Positions 41,880 through 50,189 of a stretch of DNA of 64,000 bases are shown here, one piece after another. The notes beneath the pieces were generated by a model. It had not been told where the DNA came from. It ran no database searches and saw only the letters and a program-made list of their open reading frames with translations. The stretch comes from an uncultured Lachnospiraceae bacterium. Its GTDB lineage: Bacteria; Bacillota; Clostridia; Lachnospirales; Lachnospiraceae. The stretch is taken from the NCBI GenBank assembly GCA_910587715.1, contig CAJUMV010000017.1, positions 1 to 64,000 of the forward strand. Reading direction: 5' to 3'. A program made the translations under genes and the position numbers. The first letter of the stretch is position 1, and every line of letters begins with the position of its first letter.

Positions 41880-44009
41880 ATGGCGGATACACAGAATAAA
41901 CAGCAGGAACAGGATATTAACCAGCTTTTGAAGGTGCGTCGGGAGAAGCTTGCGGCATTGCAGGAAGCAGGCAGGGATCCGTTTCAGATGACTAAATATG
42001 ACGTAACCCATCACAGTCAGGAAATCAAGGATGCTTTTGACGCGCTGGAAGGCAAAACCGTTTCTATTGCGGGGCGTGTCATGAGCAAGCGCGTGATGGG
42101 CAAGGCGTCTTTTTGTAATGTGCAGGATCTGCAGGGGGATATGCAGGTTTATGTGGCGAGGGACAGCGTGGGCGAGGAGCCTTACGCCGATTTCAAAAAA
42201 TATGACGTGGGTGACATCGTAGGCGTCGAGGGCGAGGTCTTTAAGACCAAAACCGGCGAGATTTCCGTTCATGCATCGAAAGTGACACTGCTGTCAAAAA
42301 GTTTGCAGATTCTTCCCGAGAAATATCACGGTCTGGTGAATACGGATATCCGTTACCGGCAGAGATATACGGATTTGATCATGAATGCGGACGTCAAAAA
42401 GACGTTCGTTATGCGCTCCCAAATCATCAGTGCCATCAGGCGGTATCTGGACGGACAGGGATTTTTGGAGGTGGAGACGCCCATGCTCGTGTCCAATGCG
42501 GGCGGCGCGGCGGCAAGACCGTTCGAGACCCATTACAATGCGCTTGACGAGGATGTGAAGCTGCGCATTTCTCTGGAATTATATTTGAAAAGGCTGATTG
42601 TAGGCGGCATGGAGCGCGTCTATGAGATTGGGCGCGTGTTCCGCAACGAAGGACTGGACGCCAGACATAATCCCGAGTTTACCTTGATGGAGCTGTATCA
42701 GGCTTACACCGATTACAACGGGATGATGGATTTGACGGAAAATATGTTCCGCCATGTGGCGAAAGAGGTCTGCGGCACGACCACCGTGCCTTATGGGGAT
42801 GTGGAAATCGATTTGGGCAAGCCTTTTGAGCGGATTACCATGGTGGAAGCCGTGAAGAAATATACGGGTGTGGATTTTGACGAAGTGCCCGACACGGCGG
42901 CTGCGAAGAAGATTGCGGACGAGAAGGGCATACACTACGAGGAGCGCCATACGAAGGGCGATATCATCAATCTCTTTTTTGAGGAGTTTGTGGAGGAGCA
43001 TCTGGTGCAGCCCACCTTCGTCATGGATCATCCCGTGGAGATTTCGCCCCTCACCAAGAGAAAGCCGGACAAGCCGGACTACGTGGAGCGTTTCGAGCTG
43101 TTTATCACGGCGCGGGAAATGTGCAACGCCTATTCCGAGTTAAACGACCCAATCGACCAGCGGGAGCGGTTTAAAGCGCAGGAGGCGGCGCTCGCGGCGG
43201 GCGACGAGGAAGCCAACACAACGGACGAAGACTTTATGAACGCGCTGGAGATTGGTATGCCTCCCACGGGCGGCATCGGGTACGGCATTGACAGGCTGGT
43301 GATGTTACTCACCAATTCCCCTGCGATTCGTGACGTGCTGTTGTTCCCGACGATGAAGAGCCTGGATAAAAAGCCTTCCGACACGGCAAAGTCCGCGAAA
43401 AAGCCTACGGGCGGCGAGGCGAAGAAGAGCAGTGTGACGCGCGAACAGGCACTGGAACTTTTGAAAAAATACAACAAGGAGCCGTTCCATATTCAGCACG
43501 CGCTGACGGTGGAAGGCGTGATGCGCTGGTACGCGAAAGAGCTTGGTTATGAGGCGGAAGAAGAGTTCTGGGGCATCACCGGACTTTTGCATGATATCGA
43601 TTTTGAGCTTTATCCTGATGAGCACTGCAAGAAAGCGCCGGAGCTTCTGCGCGAGGGCGGCGTGAGCGAGGATATGATTTACGCGGTCTGCTCTCACGGC
43701 TACGGGCTTTGCAGTGAGGAAGAGCCAAAACTTGAAATGGAGAAAGTGTTGTTCGCGGCGGATGAACTGACGGGATTGATTTGGTCGTGTGCGCTGATGC
43801 GTCCTTCTAAGAGCACGATGGACATGGAAGTCAAGAGCCTGAAAAAGAAGTTTAAGGACAAGAAGTTCGCGGCGGGCTGTTCCAGAGAGGTAATCGCGCA
43901 AGGCGCGGAAATGCTCGGCTGGGAGCTGGACGACCTGTTTGATAAGACCATTCAGGCGATGAGAAGCTGCGAGGCGGACGTGGCTGCGGCGATGGAGCAG
44001 AACGCGTGA
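41880..44009 (+). CDS. lysS: Lysyl-tRNA synthetase (class II) fused to a C-terminal HD-domain protein
   Basis: A protein of 709 residues; ordinary LysS has about 490-500. Residues 1-497 are complete: anticodon OB domain (TVSIAGRVMSKRVMGKASFCNVQD), class II motif 1 (GFLEVETPMLV), motif 2 (YEIGRVFRNEGLDARHNPEFTLMELYQAY) and motif 3 (GIGYGIDRLVMLLTNSPAIRDVLLFPTMK). A Lys/Pro/Ala linker (about 498-520) joins a domain of about 185 residues: REQALELLKKYNKEPFHIQHALTVEGVMRW and GLLHDIDFELYPDEHC, with the HD pair near residue 572, then CSHGYG. That domain is normally a separate small HD hydrolase. There is no stop, frameshift or ribosome site at the junction. The start is 41880; an in-frame ATG at 41850 exists. 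Confidence 0.93.
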   Translation: MADTQNKQQEQDINQLLKVRREKLAALQEAGRDPFQMTKYDVTHHSQEIKDAFDALEGKTVSIAGRVMSKRVMGKASFCNVQDLQGDMQVYVARDSVGEEPYADFKKYDVGDIVGVEGEVFKTKTGEISVHASKVTLLSKSLQILPEKYHGLVNTDIRYRQRYTDLIMNADVKKTFVMRSQIISAIRRYLDGQGFLEVETPMLVSNAGGAAARPFETHYNALDEDVKLRISLELYLKRLIVGGMERVYEIGRVFRNEGLDARHNPEFTLMELYQAYTDYNGMMDLTENMFRHVAKEVCGTTTVPYGDVEIDLGKPFERITMVEAVKKYTGVDFDEVPDTAAAKKIADEKGIHYEERHTKGDIINLFFEEFVEEHLVQPTFVMDHPVEISPLTKRKPDKPDYVERFELFITAREMCNAYSELNDPIDQRERFKAQEAALAAGDEEANTTDEDFMNALEIGMPPTGGIGYGIDRLVMLLTNSPAIRDVLLFPTMKSLDKKPSDTAKSAKKPTGGEAKKSSVTREQALELLKKYNKEPFHIQHALTVEGVMRWYAKELGYEAEEEFWGITGLLHDIDFELYPDEHCKKAPELLREGGVSEDMIYAVCSHGYGLCSEEEPKLEMEKVLFAADELTGLIWSCALMRPSKSTMDMEVKSLKKKFKDKKFAAGCSREVIAQGAEMLGWELDDLFDKTIQAMRSCEADVAAAMEQNA

Positions 44010-44054
44010 GCGCGGATTAATTGAAAATGAGATAGCGGATTTTCACATATTTTA

Positions 44055-44107
44055 AATAAAGCGGCGGTGAACACATAAAAATGAGTGTTGACCGCCGCTT
44101 TATTGAA
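44055..44107 (+). terminator. Terminator after lysS
   Basis: Arms AATAAAGCGGCGGT (44055-44068) and ACCGCCGCTTTATT form a long stem with an additional inner AACAC/GTGTT pairing. Part of the left arm (TAAAGCGGCGGTGAA, 44057-44071) recurs at 45459-45473. Confidence 0.8.
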
Positions 44108-44206
44108 AGACAGGAAAATCTGAGGCAGTCCTTTCAGGGGAAGTATCAGTGGATTTTTAAAGAGGGATGAAATATAATATTTTTATGAGAGTGAAGGAGG
44201 TGTACG

Positions 44207-45367
44207 ATGGAACAGGACCCTTTCAAAGAATATCTGAGACAGACAGAGCCAAATCAGCGCGATAGAGGGTACGCATGGAGTACCGCGATCGGATTGCAGG
44301 CTGTCGACGGTTTGAAGACGTCCGGATATCTGATGGAGACGGCGATTCAAAATATTGAGGGCAAAATCACATTGGAGGAAGCCCGGAGGCTTTTGGACAG
44401 CTATTATAAAGAAAATCCGAAAGCGAGGGAGGAAGATGTCCGGACGGAGGAGGCGGACAAGGTATCGGTGCGGATTGCGAAGCTGCTTTCTGAAAAAGCG
44501 TTCAGTTTTACTCCCAATGAATATCTGTCCATTCACAAAAAACTGTTTATCGGCATATATAGCCATGCCGGTCAGCTTCGCGATTATAATATTACCAAGA
44601 AGGAATGGGTTCTCGATGGTGCGACCGTTCTTTACGGAAGCGCGTCTGAGCTGCGCGCAACACTGGATTATGATTTTTCTCAGGAAAAAGGCTATAGCTA
44701 TAAAGGCTTGTCCATGGATGAAGTGATTCATCATCTTGCGGTTTTTGTCTCACGGCTTTGGCAGATTCATGTTTTTGGGGAGGGAAATACGAGAACGACA
44801 GCAGTATTTTTTATTAAATACCTCAGAATGCTGGGATTTCAGGCGACAAATAATATTTTTGCCGAAAATGCATGGTATTTCAGAAACGCTCTGGTACGGG
44901 CAAATTATAATGACGTGAAAAAGGGAATCCATGAAACAACTGAATTTTTAGAACTGTTTTTACGGAATCTGCTTTTGGATGAGCGGCACGAACTGCATAA
45001 CAGATCCATGCACATCAATGGTATCTTTGCGGATTATCAAAAAGCAGACATTGGACGGAAGAAAGTGGACATTGAACCGAAAAAAGCGGACATTGAGCAG
45101 AAGAAAGTGGACATTGAACCGAAAAAAGCAGACATTGGACAAGAAAAAGCAGACATTCGGCTTTTTCCGTTTTCCGTCAGGACGATTACGCATGTACAGA
45201 AAATGCAGGAAGCGTTTGGGAAAGATACCGTTTTTGGAAGAAGCGGCGTGCAGGCAGTGACGGGATTAAAGCACGCAAGGGCATCCGAACTGTTACAAAT
45301 TTTGTTGGAGGCAGGGGTGATCGTATCGGTGAGAGGGCACGGTAAAGGGAAGTATAGGTTTCAATAA
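44207..45367 (+). CDS. Fic-domain protein with heptad repeats
   Basis: A protein of 386 residues. The Fic core (about 95-245) has the AMPylation-type motif HVFGEGNTRT, with the catalytic His, the phosphate-binding GN and the Arg. An upstream stretch (FIGIYSHAGQLRDYNITKKEW) is typical of Fic adenylyltransferases. Residues about 280-318 are six near-identical heptads of the form K-x-D-I-x-x-K (KADIGRK, KVDIEPK, KADIEQK, and so on). A winged-helix-like end (RASELLQILLEAGVIVSVRGHGKGKYRF) follows. Start at 44207 with GGAGG. AT-richer than its neighbours and flanked by a 15-base direct repeat, so horizontal transfer is plausible. No antitoxin gene is adjacent. Confidence 0.9.
   Translation: MEQDPFKEYLRQTEPNQRDRGYAWSTAIGLQAVDGLKTSGYLMETAIQNIEGKITLEEARRLLDSYYKENPKAREEDVRTEEADKVSVRIAKLLSEKAFSFTPNEYLSIHKKLFIGIYSHAGQLRDYNITKKEWVLDGATVLYGSASELRATLDYDFSQEKGYSYKGLSMDEVIHHLAVFVSRLWQIHVFGEGNTRTTAVFFIKYLRMLGFQATNNIFAENAWYFRNALVRANYNDVKKGIHETTEFLELFLRNLLLDERHELHNRSMHINGIFADYQKADIGRKKVDIEPKKADIEQKKVDIEPKKADIGQEKADIRLFPFSVRTITHVQKMQEAFGKDTVFGRSGVQAVTGLKHARASELLQILLEAGVIVSVRGHGKGKYRFQ
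45046..45162 (+). repeat. 21-base tandem repeats within the Fic gene
   Basis: About six imperfect 21-base units (typical core gacattgaaccgaaaaaag) encode the K-x-D-I-x-x-K heptads. Units alternate between near-identical A and B versions, so copy number could vary between strains by slippage. Confidence 0.8.
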
Positions 45368-45426
45368 AGGGATAGGGGATATTTTTATTCAAATTAATTT
45401 TAATAAAAATGGATTGAATAAACCAC

Positions 45427-45455
45427 TTGATATCATATGCTAAGATGACTAGAAT
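45427..45455 (+). promoter_or_regulatory. Promoter of the sortase B gene
   Basis: TTGATA (45427-45432), a 17-base spacer and TAGAAT (45450-45455), about 25 bases before the sortase start. Confidence 0.5.
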
Positions 45456-45481
45456 CAGTAAAGCGGCGGTGAAAGTAAGTT

Positions 45482-46375
45482 ATGAAAAACAAAAATAGAA
45501 TCAGATTTTTCAGACGCCTTTCCCTGGCGGTACTGCTGGTCTGCCTGTTCCTGCTCGGTCAGTCCTGTTTTCAGTCGGTACGGCACAGGGCGCAGCAGGA
45601 AAATCTGAAGTCAATGGCAATAACGGATTCGTCACAAAAACCGGCGGAAAACAGCGGTGCGTCGGATGCGGGAGACAACGGCGCGGGGCTGGCGGACAAT
45701 GCGGCACAGCAGACAGACGATGAGGCGCAGCAGGCTGACAATGCGGCAGAACGGACGGGCAGTCTGCTGTGGCAGGAGACGACTGCGGCGCCGGAACCGG
45801 TCATGCTGGACAAGTTTACTGCATCGTATGCGGAAAACAATGACCTTGCAGGCTGGCTCTCCATTGCGGGCATGAAGATTGACTATCCCGTCATGCAGAA
45901 TGAGGATGACGAATATTATCTGCACCACGATTTTTACGGAAATGACAGCAAGTACGGCTGTCTCTATGTGAGAGCGCGCGCGGATTTGAACGACGGGATC
46001 AATTTTGTCATTTACGGGCACAATATGAAGGACGGATCCATGTTCGGAGATTTGGATTTGTATAAGGACGAGGGCTTTTATCAGGAGCACTCTGTTATTT
46101 CTTTTGATACGCTCTATGAGGAGCGCATTTACGAGATTGTCGCGGTATTCCCTTCACAGGTTTATAGCGAAGAGGAGGATGCCTTTAAGTATTATCAGTT
46201 CTATGAGGCGGACACACAGGAAGAATTTGACGATTTTTATGACAATATCAAAGAGCTTTCCCTTTACGACACAGGCGTGGAGGCGCAGTTTGGGGATACG
46301 TTCCTGACTCTGTCCACCTGCGCCTATCATGTAACGGACGGGCGGCTTGTGGTGGTGGCGAAGCGGACGGAGTGA
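45482..46375 (+). CDS. srtB: Class B sortase
   Basis: A protein of 297 residues. An N-terminal membrane anchor (about 12-30) is followed by an Ala/Asp/Gln-rich stalk (45-100) and the sortase fold. Catalytic residues are His in FVIYGHNMKDGSMFGDL, Cys in LTLSTCAYH and Arg in GRLVVVAKR. The long helix after the HNM motif (EEDAFKYYQFYEADTQEEFDDFYDNIK) marks class B. It joins surface proteins to peptidoglycan or pili. No substrate gene with a sorting signal lies beside it. The start at 45482 is preceded by GGCGGTGAAAG, which is part of a repeated sequence. Confidence 0.93.
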   Translation: MKNKNRIRFFRRLSLAVLLVCLFLLGQSCFQSVRHRAQQENLKSMAITDSSQKPAENSGASDAGDNGAGLADNAAQQTDDEAQQADNAAERTGSLLWQETTAAPEPVMLDKFTASYAENNDLAGWLSIAGMKIDYPVMQNEDDEYYLHHDFYGNDSKYGCLYVRARADLNDGINFVIYGHNMKDGSMFGDLDLYKDEGFYQEHSVISFDTLYEERIYEIVAVFPSQVYSEEEDAFKYYQFYEADTQEEFDDFYDNIKELSLYDTGVEAQFGDTFLTLSTCAYHVTDGRLVVVAKRTE

Positions 46376-46402
46376 GGTGTGGAGCAGGTGGAAAATCTGG
46401 AT

Positions 46403-48307
46403 TTATATGCTTGATCCTTTCCGCGCCCTCTTATTTTCATACATCCGCTCATCCGCTTCCTTCATCAGTTTTTCGTAATCCGTTGACTGTCCGGTCAGGC
46501 TGCATCCGAAAGAGAAGCGGAGAGGGACGCGTACCTGAGCGGTTATATTGGCAAACCTGTTGTTTTGCATATCGGTAAGAAGAGAAATGGTATCGGTTAA
46601 TTCCTGCCCGCTGCCGTAGTGGTATAAGAATAATACAAATTCATCCCCGCCGAGCCTTGTGGACACGCAGCTTTCCGTTCCGAAATCACGGAATAAGCCG
46701 GCGATTTCCTTTAAGTACACGTCCCCAGCATCGTGCCCGTAGGTATCGTTGATTGTTTTCAGATTATCTGCGTCTATCATAATCACCGCACTGTGCTTAA
46801 GCGCTTCCGGCTCGCTAAACAGGGCAGCCAGCTTCTGTTCCATGCCCCGGCGGTTATACAGACCGGTCAGCGGGTCAAAGTCGCGCTCGGCTTCTATTTT
46901 CCTGCGTTTTTCCATTTCTTCCGTCACGTCGATGATGACGCCGAAAATCTCGTCCTCTTCACAGATTTCCTCCAGCTTGACATAGCGCTCCCTGCAGAAA
47001 AATACACAGGTTTCTTCGTCGGCAGGGTTTTTACGCAAATCCGCAATAAACTCCCGAAAAGCCTTGTAGTCCGCGGAAAGCCGTTCCGCTTCTCCGGGTT
47101 TCAGAGCGAGGATTTTCGGGACATGCTCGGTGATGCGGACTCTTTTCATGTGGCGGTTGTACTCGTACACGCCGATATACATATTGGTTTTGCCAAGGAC
47201 ATAGGACATCTTGCGGTTGTTGTCAAGGATACTTTTCTTCATTCTGTTGATATAACCGCTCAGCTCCGCAAGCTCCACGCAGCTTTGGATGTCAACGATC
47301 TCGTCCAGATTTCCCTGGGCAATGCTGTGCAGCTTTTCGTTTATGCTGTGGATGCCTTGGACCACATACCGGTTCATATAGCGGGTGACCACATAAGACA
47401 AGATCAGCGCGATGGTAATCAGGCAGACCGCAAGCGCAGCAGTTGTGGACGGAATACGCCGGTAAAGAGCCTGACAGGAGAGAATACGCCCGATATAATT
47501 ATCGCCCGTTTCCATAAATACGCAGTAGGAGCGTTCGCCGTTCACATCCGCATGAAAGCCTTTTTCGTGGGAGGCGACCGAATCGAGACTCAGCCCGATT
47601 TCCGAAAGATTCTTCCCGACGCAGGATAAATCGGTAGAGCCGACAATGGCTCCGCTGTGCTTATGGACGGCGTAGTAGTCGGCGTCAGGATTGACACGGA
47701 ACAGGGAAAAAAGATAGGAAAGCTCGTTTTTCTCCGTAACCTTCATGACGTTGACAGGCTCCATGCCGACCTGCACGATAAATTTTTCATCCCGGCTCCA
47801 CAGGGCGGAATACTGCATCAGCTTCGCTTCTGCCGTGTTTGGCGTGATTTCCTGAACAAGACGCAGGGATTTGTCCGTGAGCATGGGCTTGAAAAACCGC
47901 ATCTGCTCACCGGAGTCAAACGTAAAATCGTAGTATTCCGGGTGAGTGCCCGCGTAAATGCGTCCTGTCGTGTCAAAAATATGGATTTCATCGACCTCCA
48001 TCAGGACGGCGATTTCCTTCAATTTCTCCGCACTGTTTATGATGGCGGGTTTATTTTCGAGCATATAGGCGATTGCTTCCGCGTTGTGCAGGCAGGTCTG
48101 CCGATAAGCCTTTCTTGTCTCGGTCAGTTCTTCCTGATTTTTCGAAAGAACCTGCTCAATCTGGTGAAAGGTTTCCGTGGCGCTTGTATATGCCTGTTTC
48201 TGCTCGTGGGCAATCTGGATATACATGATCAGGACTAAAAGGGTAATGACCAGAAAAAAGGTAACAGAACGCATATAGCGGCTGATGATATTTCTAAGGG
48301 TCTGCAT
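46403..48307 (-). CDS. Membrane diguanylate cyclase (sensor-HAMP-PAS-GGDEF)
   Basis: A protein of 634 residues. A helix near 10-33, an extracellular dCache-like sensor (about 40-285), a second helix (about 290-312), a HAMP-like linker (YMNRYVVQGIHSINEKLHSIAQGNLDEIV) and a PAS-like domain (about 370-465) lead to a GGDEF domain (DPLTGLYNRRGME, DADNLKTINDTYGHDAGD, RLGGDEFVLFLY). The active site is intact, so c-di-GMP synthesis is expected. The RxxD inhibitory site five residues before GGDEF is absent, so product feedback is probably lost. The minus-strand start at 48307 has GGAGA upstream; the frame to 48352 adds 15 residues. Divergent from the chemosensory operon. Confidence 0.92.
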   Translation of the reverse strand: MQTLRNIISRYMRSVTFFLVITLLVLIMYIQIAHEQKQAYTSATETFHQIEQVLSKNQEELTETRKAYRQTCLHNAEAIAYMLENKPAIINSAEKLKEIAVLMEVDEIHIFDTTGRIYAGTHPEYYDFTFDSGEQMRFFKPMLTDKSLRLVQEITPNTAEAKLMQYSALWSRDEKFIVQVGMEPVNVMKVTEKNELSYLFSLFRVNPDADYYAVHKHSGAIVGSTDLSCVGKNLSEIGLSLDSVASHEKGFHADVNGERSYCVFMETGDNYIGRILSCQALYRRIPSTTAALAVCLITIALILSYVVTRYMNRYVVQGIHSINEKLHSIAQGNLDEIVDIQSCVELAELSGYINRMKKSILDNNRKMSYVLGKTNMYIGVYEYNRHMKRVRITEHVPKILALKPGEAERLSADYKAFREFIADLRKNPADEETCVFFCRERYVKLEEICEEDEIFGVIIDVTEEMEKRRKIEAERDFDPLTGLYNRRGMEQKLAALFSEPEALKHSAVIMIDADNLKTINDTYGHDAGDVYLKEIAGLFRDFGTESCVSTRLGGDEFVLFLYHYGSGQELTDTISLLTDMQNNRFANITAQVRVPLRFSFGCSLTGQSTDYEKLMKEADERMYENKRARKGSSI

Positions 48308-48386
48308 GGAAGTCTCCTTTGCTGCGCGTAAATGATGTCGATGATTTCGCAATTATATATCATATGCGGTTAAATATTACATAAGA

Positions 48387-48412
48387 TACTATATATAGTA
48401 GGGGAGTGTCAA
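48387..48412 (-). promoter_or_regulatory. Promoter region of the GGDEF gene with a 14-base palindrome
   Basis: A minus-strand -35 TTGACA corresponds to TGTCAA at 48407-48412. The -10 zone is the perfect palindrome TACTATATATAGTA (48387-48400), which could itself be an operator. Confidence 0.4.
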
Positions 48413-48480
48413 GACAAATGAACAGATTGTAGGAAATATGGTATAATTTGCGAAAAACGGGGGCTTCCGCTGACATTCCG

Positions 48481-48509
48481 TTGACAGCTTCCGCAAAAAT
48501 ATGTATAAT
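48481..48509 (+). promoter_or_regulatory. Consensus promoter of the chemosensory locus
   Basis: TTGACA (48481-48486), exactly 17 bases, then TATAAT (48504-48509): a perfect sigma-A consensus, about 100 bases before the first gene. Confidence 0.8.
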
Positions 48510-48609
48510 TTGTATATTATATGTTGATTACAGATACAGACACTGCACAGAAATCATGGAAAAAGGAGGGAGATGGTCCGCAGGTGATAAGACGGACCGA
48601 TCGGAGGAT

Positions 48610-49704
48610 ATGAGCGAAAATGCAACCAGACAGCAGCTGCTGATTGTGGACGACGAGGAAGTAAACAGGACTATATTAAGCCTTATGTTTGATTCTGATT
48701 ACGATATTGTGGAAGCGCCTAACGGAATGGAAGCGATAGAAGCGATTGAGAAAAATGATGATATTGCGTTGATACTGCTTGACGTTATTATGCCGGTTAT
48801 GGACGGCTTCGGCGTGCTCGACTACATGAAAGAGAAAGAACTTTTGGAGAAGATTCCGGTCATCCTGATTACCAGTATGACGCCTCAGGAGAGCGAGGAG
48901 AAGGCATACGAGTACGGCATTGCGGATGTGATGCACAAGCCCTTTGAATCGGCGATCATTAAGAGGCGTGCGAACAATATCATTGAGCTTTACCAGAGTA
49001 AGAAAAATCTGGAGATTAAGCTGAAAGAGCAGGAAGTGACGATACGGGAACAGGAGAAAGCAATCCGCGAGAACAACGAGTTCATGATCGACGCCCTTGG
49101 TTCCGTGGTGGAGTTCAGAAGCATTGAGACGGGGGATCACGTCAAGCGGATTAAGTACCTGACGAGAATACTTTTGAAATATCTTGCGAAATATTTCCCG
49201 AAATATGGGCTTACGCCGCAGCAGATTGACCAGATAGCCAGAGCTTCCGCGCTTCATGACGTAGGTAAGATTGGCATACCGGATTCCATTCTGCTTAAGC
49301 CGGGCAAGCTGACGACGGAAGAGTTTGAGGTGATGAAGACTCACACTACCATCGGCTGCGAGATTCTGGAGGCTTTCAAGCCGCAGTATCAGGATGAGTT
49401 TTACCAGTACTGCTATGAAATCTGCCGCCACCATCATGAGAGAGCCGACGGCAGAGGATATCCCGATCATCTGGCGGGAGACGAAATCCCGATTAGCGCG
49501 CAGATTGTATCCATTGCCGATGTCTATGAAGCGCTGGTGAGCGAGAGGGTATATAAAAGTGCATACAGCAATGACGAGGCATATCAGATGATCTTAAATG
49601 GGGAATGCGGACAGTTTTCGGAAGATGTGATAGAATGCTTTAAGCTTGCTAAAGAAGATTTCTTCAACCTTGTTGAAGTGATCAATATGTTTAATTTTAC
49701 GTAA
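48610..49704 (+). CDS. Receiver-HD-GYP response regulator (RpfG type)
   Basis: A protein of 364 residues. The receiver domain (about 10-130; LLIVDDEEVNRT, LILLDVIMPVMDGFGVLDYM with the phospho-Asp, DVMHKPF) is joined by a coiled coil (KKNLEIKLKEQEVTIREQEKAIREN) to an HD-GYP domain. Motifs are ASALHDVGKIGIPD and HHHERADGRGYPDHLAGDEIP with intact metal ligands, so c-di-GMP hydrolysis controlled by phosphorylation is expected. The start is uncertain: ATG 48610 has GGAGG only 2 bases away, while ATG 48556 has no site. A terminator follows before the Hpt gene. Confidence 0.92.
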   Translation: MSENATRQQLLIVDDEEVNRTILSLMFDSDYDIVEAPNGMEAIEAIEKNDDIALILLDVIMPVMDGFGVLDYMKEKELLEKIPVILITSMTPQESEEKAYEYGIADVMHKPFESAIIKRRANNIIELYQSKKNLEIKLKEQEVTIREQEKAIRENNEFMIDALGSVVEFRSIETGDHVKRIKYLTRILLKYLAKYFPKYGLTPQQIDQIARASALHDVGKIGIPDSILLKPGKLTTEEFEVMKTHTTIGCEILEAFKPQYQDEFYQYCYEICRHHHERADGRGYPDHLAGDEIPISAQIVSIADVYEALVSERVYKSAYSNDEAYQMILNGECGQFSEDVIECFKLAKEDFFNLVEVINMFNFT

Positions 49705-49721
49705 GACGGATTAGGCGACGG

Positions 49722-49760
49722 AGACTGTAAAACAAAGATGAAGTGTTTTGCAGTCTTTTT
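49722..49760 (+). terminator. Terminator between the first HD-GYP gene and the Hpt gene
   Basis: AGACTGTAAAACA (49722-49734), a loop, TGTTTTGCAGTCT (49744-49756, one G-U pair), then TTTT. It separates the first gene from the rest of the locus or attenuates read-through. Confidence 0.75.
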
Positions 49761-49799
49761 GTCATTAGCATTACATCATAACAGAAAGGAAAGAGTGCT

Positions 49800-50180
49800 A
49801 TGGACGACAAATTCAGAAAGCAGCTGGAGGAAGGCGGGGCGGATGTGGAGGCCACCCTGAAACGATTTATGGGGAATGACGCGATTTACCAGAAGTTCCT
49901 CGGGAAATTTCCAAACGACCCGAATTACGCGAACCTGGGAACGAATCTGGAGGCGGGCGCTTTCGAGGAAGCATATAAATGCGCGCACGCTTTGAAGGGC
50001 GTAGTGGGAAATCTCGGGCTTACCCCGATATATGAGAAGGTTTCGACACTGGTGGAGGAGCTTCGCAACAAGACGTCCGAGGAAGTGGACGCGGCGCGTG
50101 CGAATGAGCTTTGGCAGGAAATTAAGAAGGTATACGAGCAGTTTATCGGCATTATTAATGAAAACATCTCGACTCCATAG
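49800..50180 (+). CDS. Stand-alone Hpt phosphotransfer protein
   Basis: A protein of 126 residues forming a four-helix bundle. The phosphorylatable His is in YKCAHALKGVVGNLGL (His63), with the conserved K-G after it. It relays phosphate between a histidine kinase and receiver domains. The gene is 9 bases before a PAS-kinase gene and is followed by a receiver-HD-GYP gene, so a kinase-Hpt-regulator relay is likely. AGGAAAG site upstream. Confidence 0.9.
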   Translation: MDDKFRKQLEEGGADVEATLKRFMGNDAIYQKFLGKFPNDPNYANLGTNLEAGAFEEAYKCAHALKGVVGNLGLTPIYEKVSTLVEELRNKTSEEVDAARANELWQEIKKVYEQFIGIINENISTP

Positions 50181-50189
50181 GAGGCTGCC

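Noticed and set aside
45046..45162. Fic gene repeats as a CRISPR array
   Set aside because: The 21-base units are contiguous without spacers and encode a heptad in frame.
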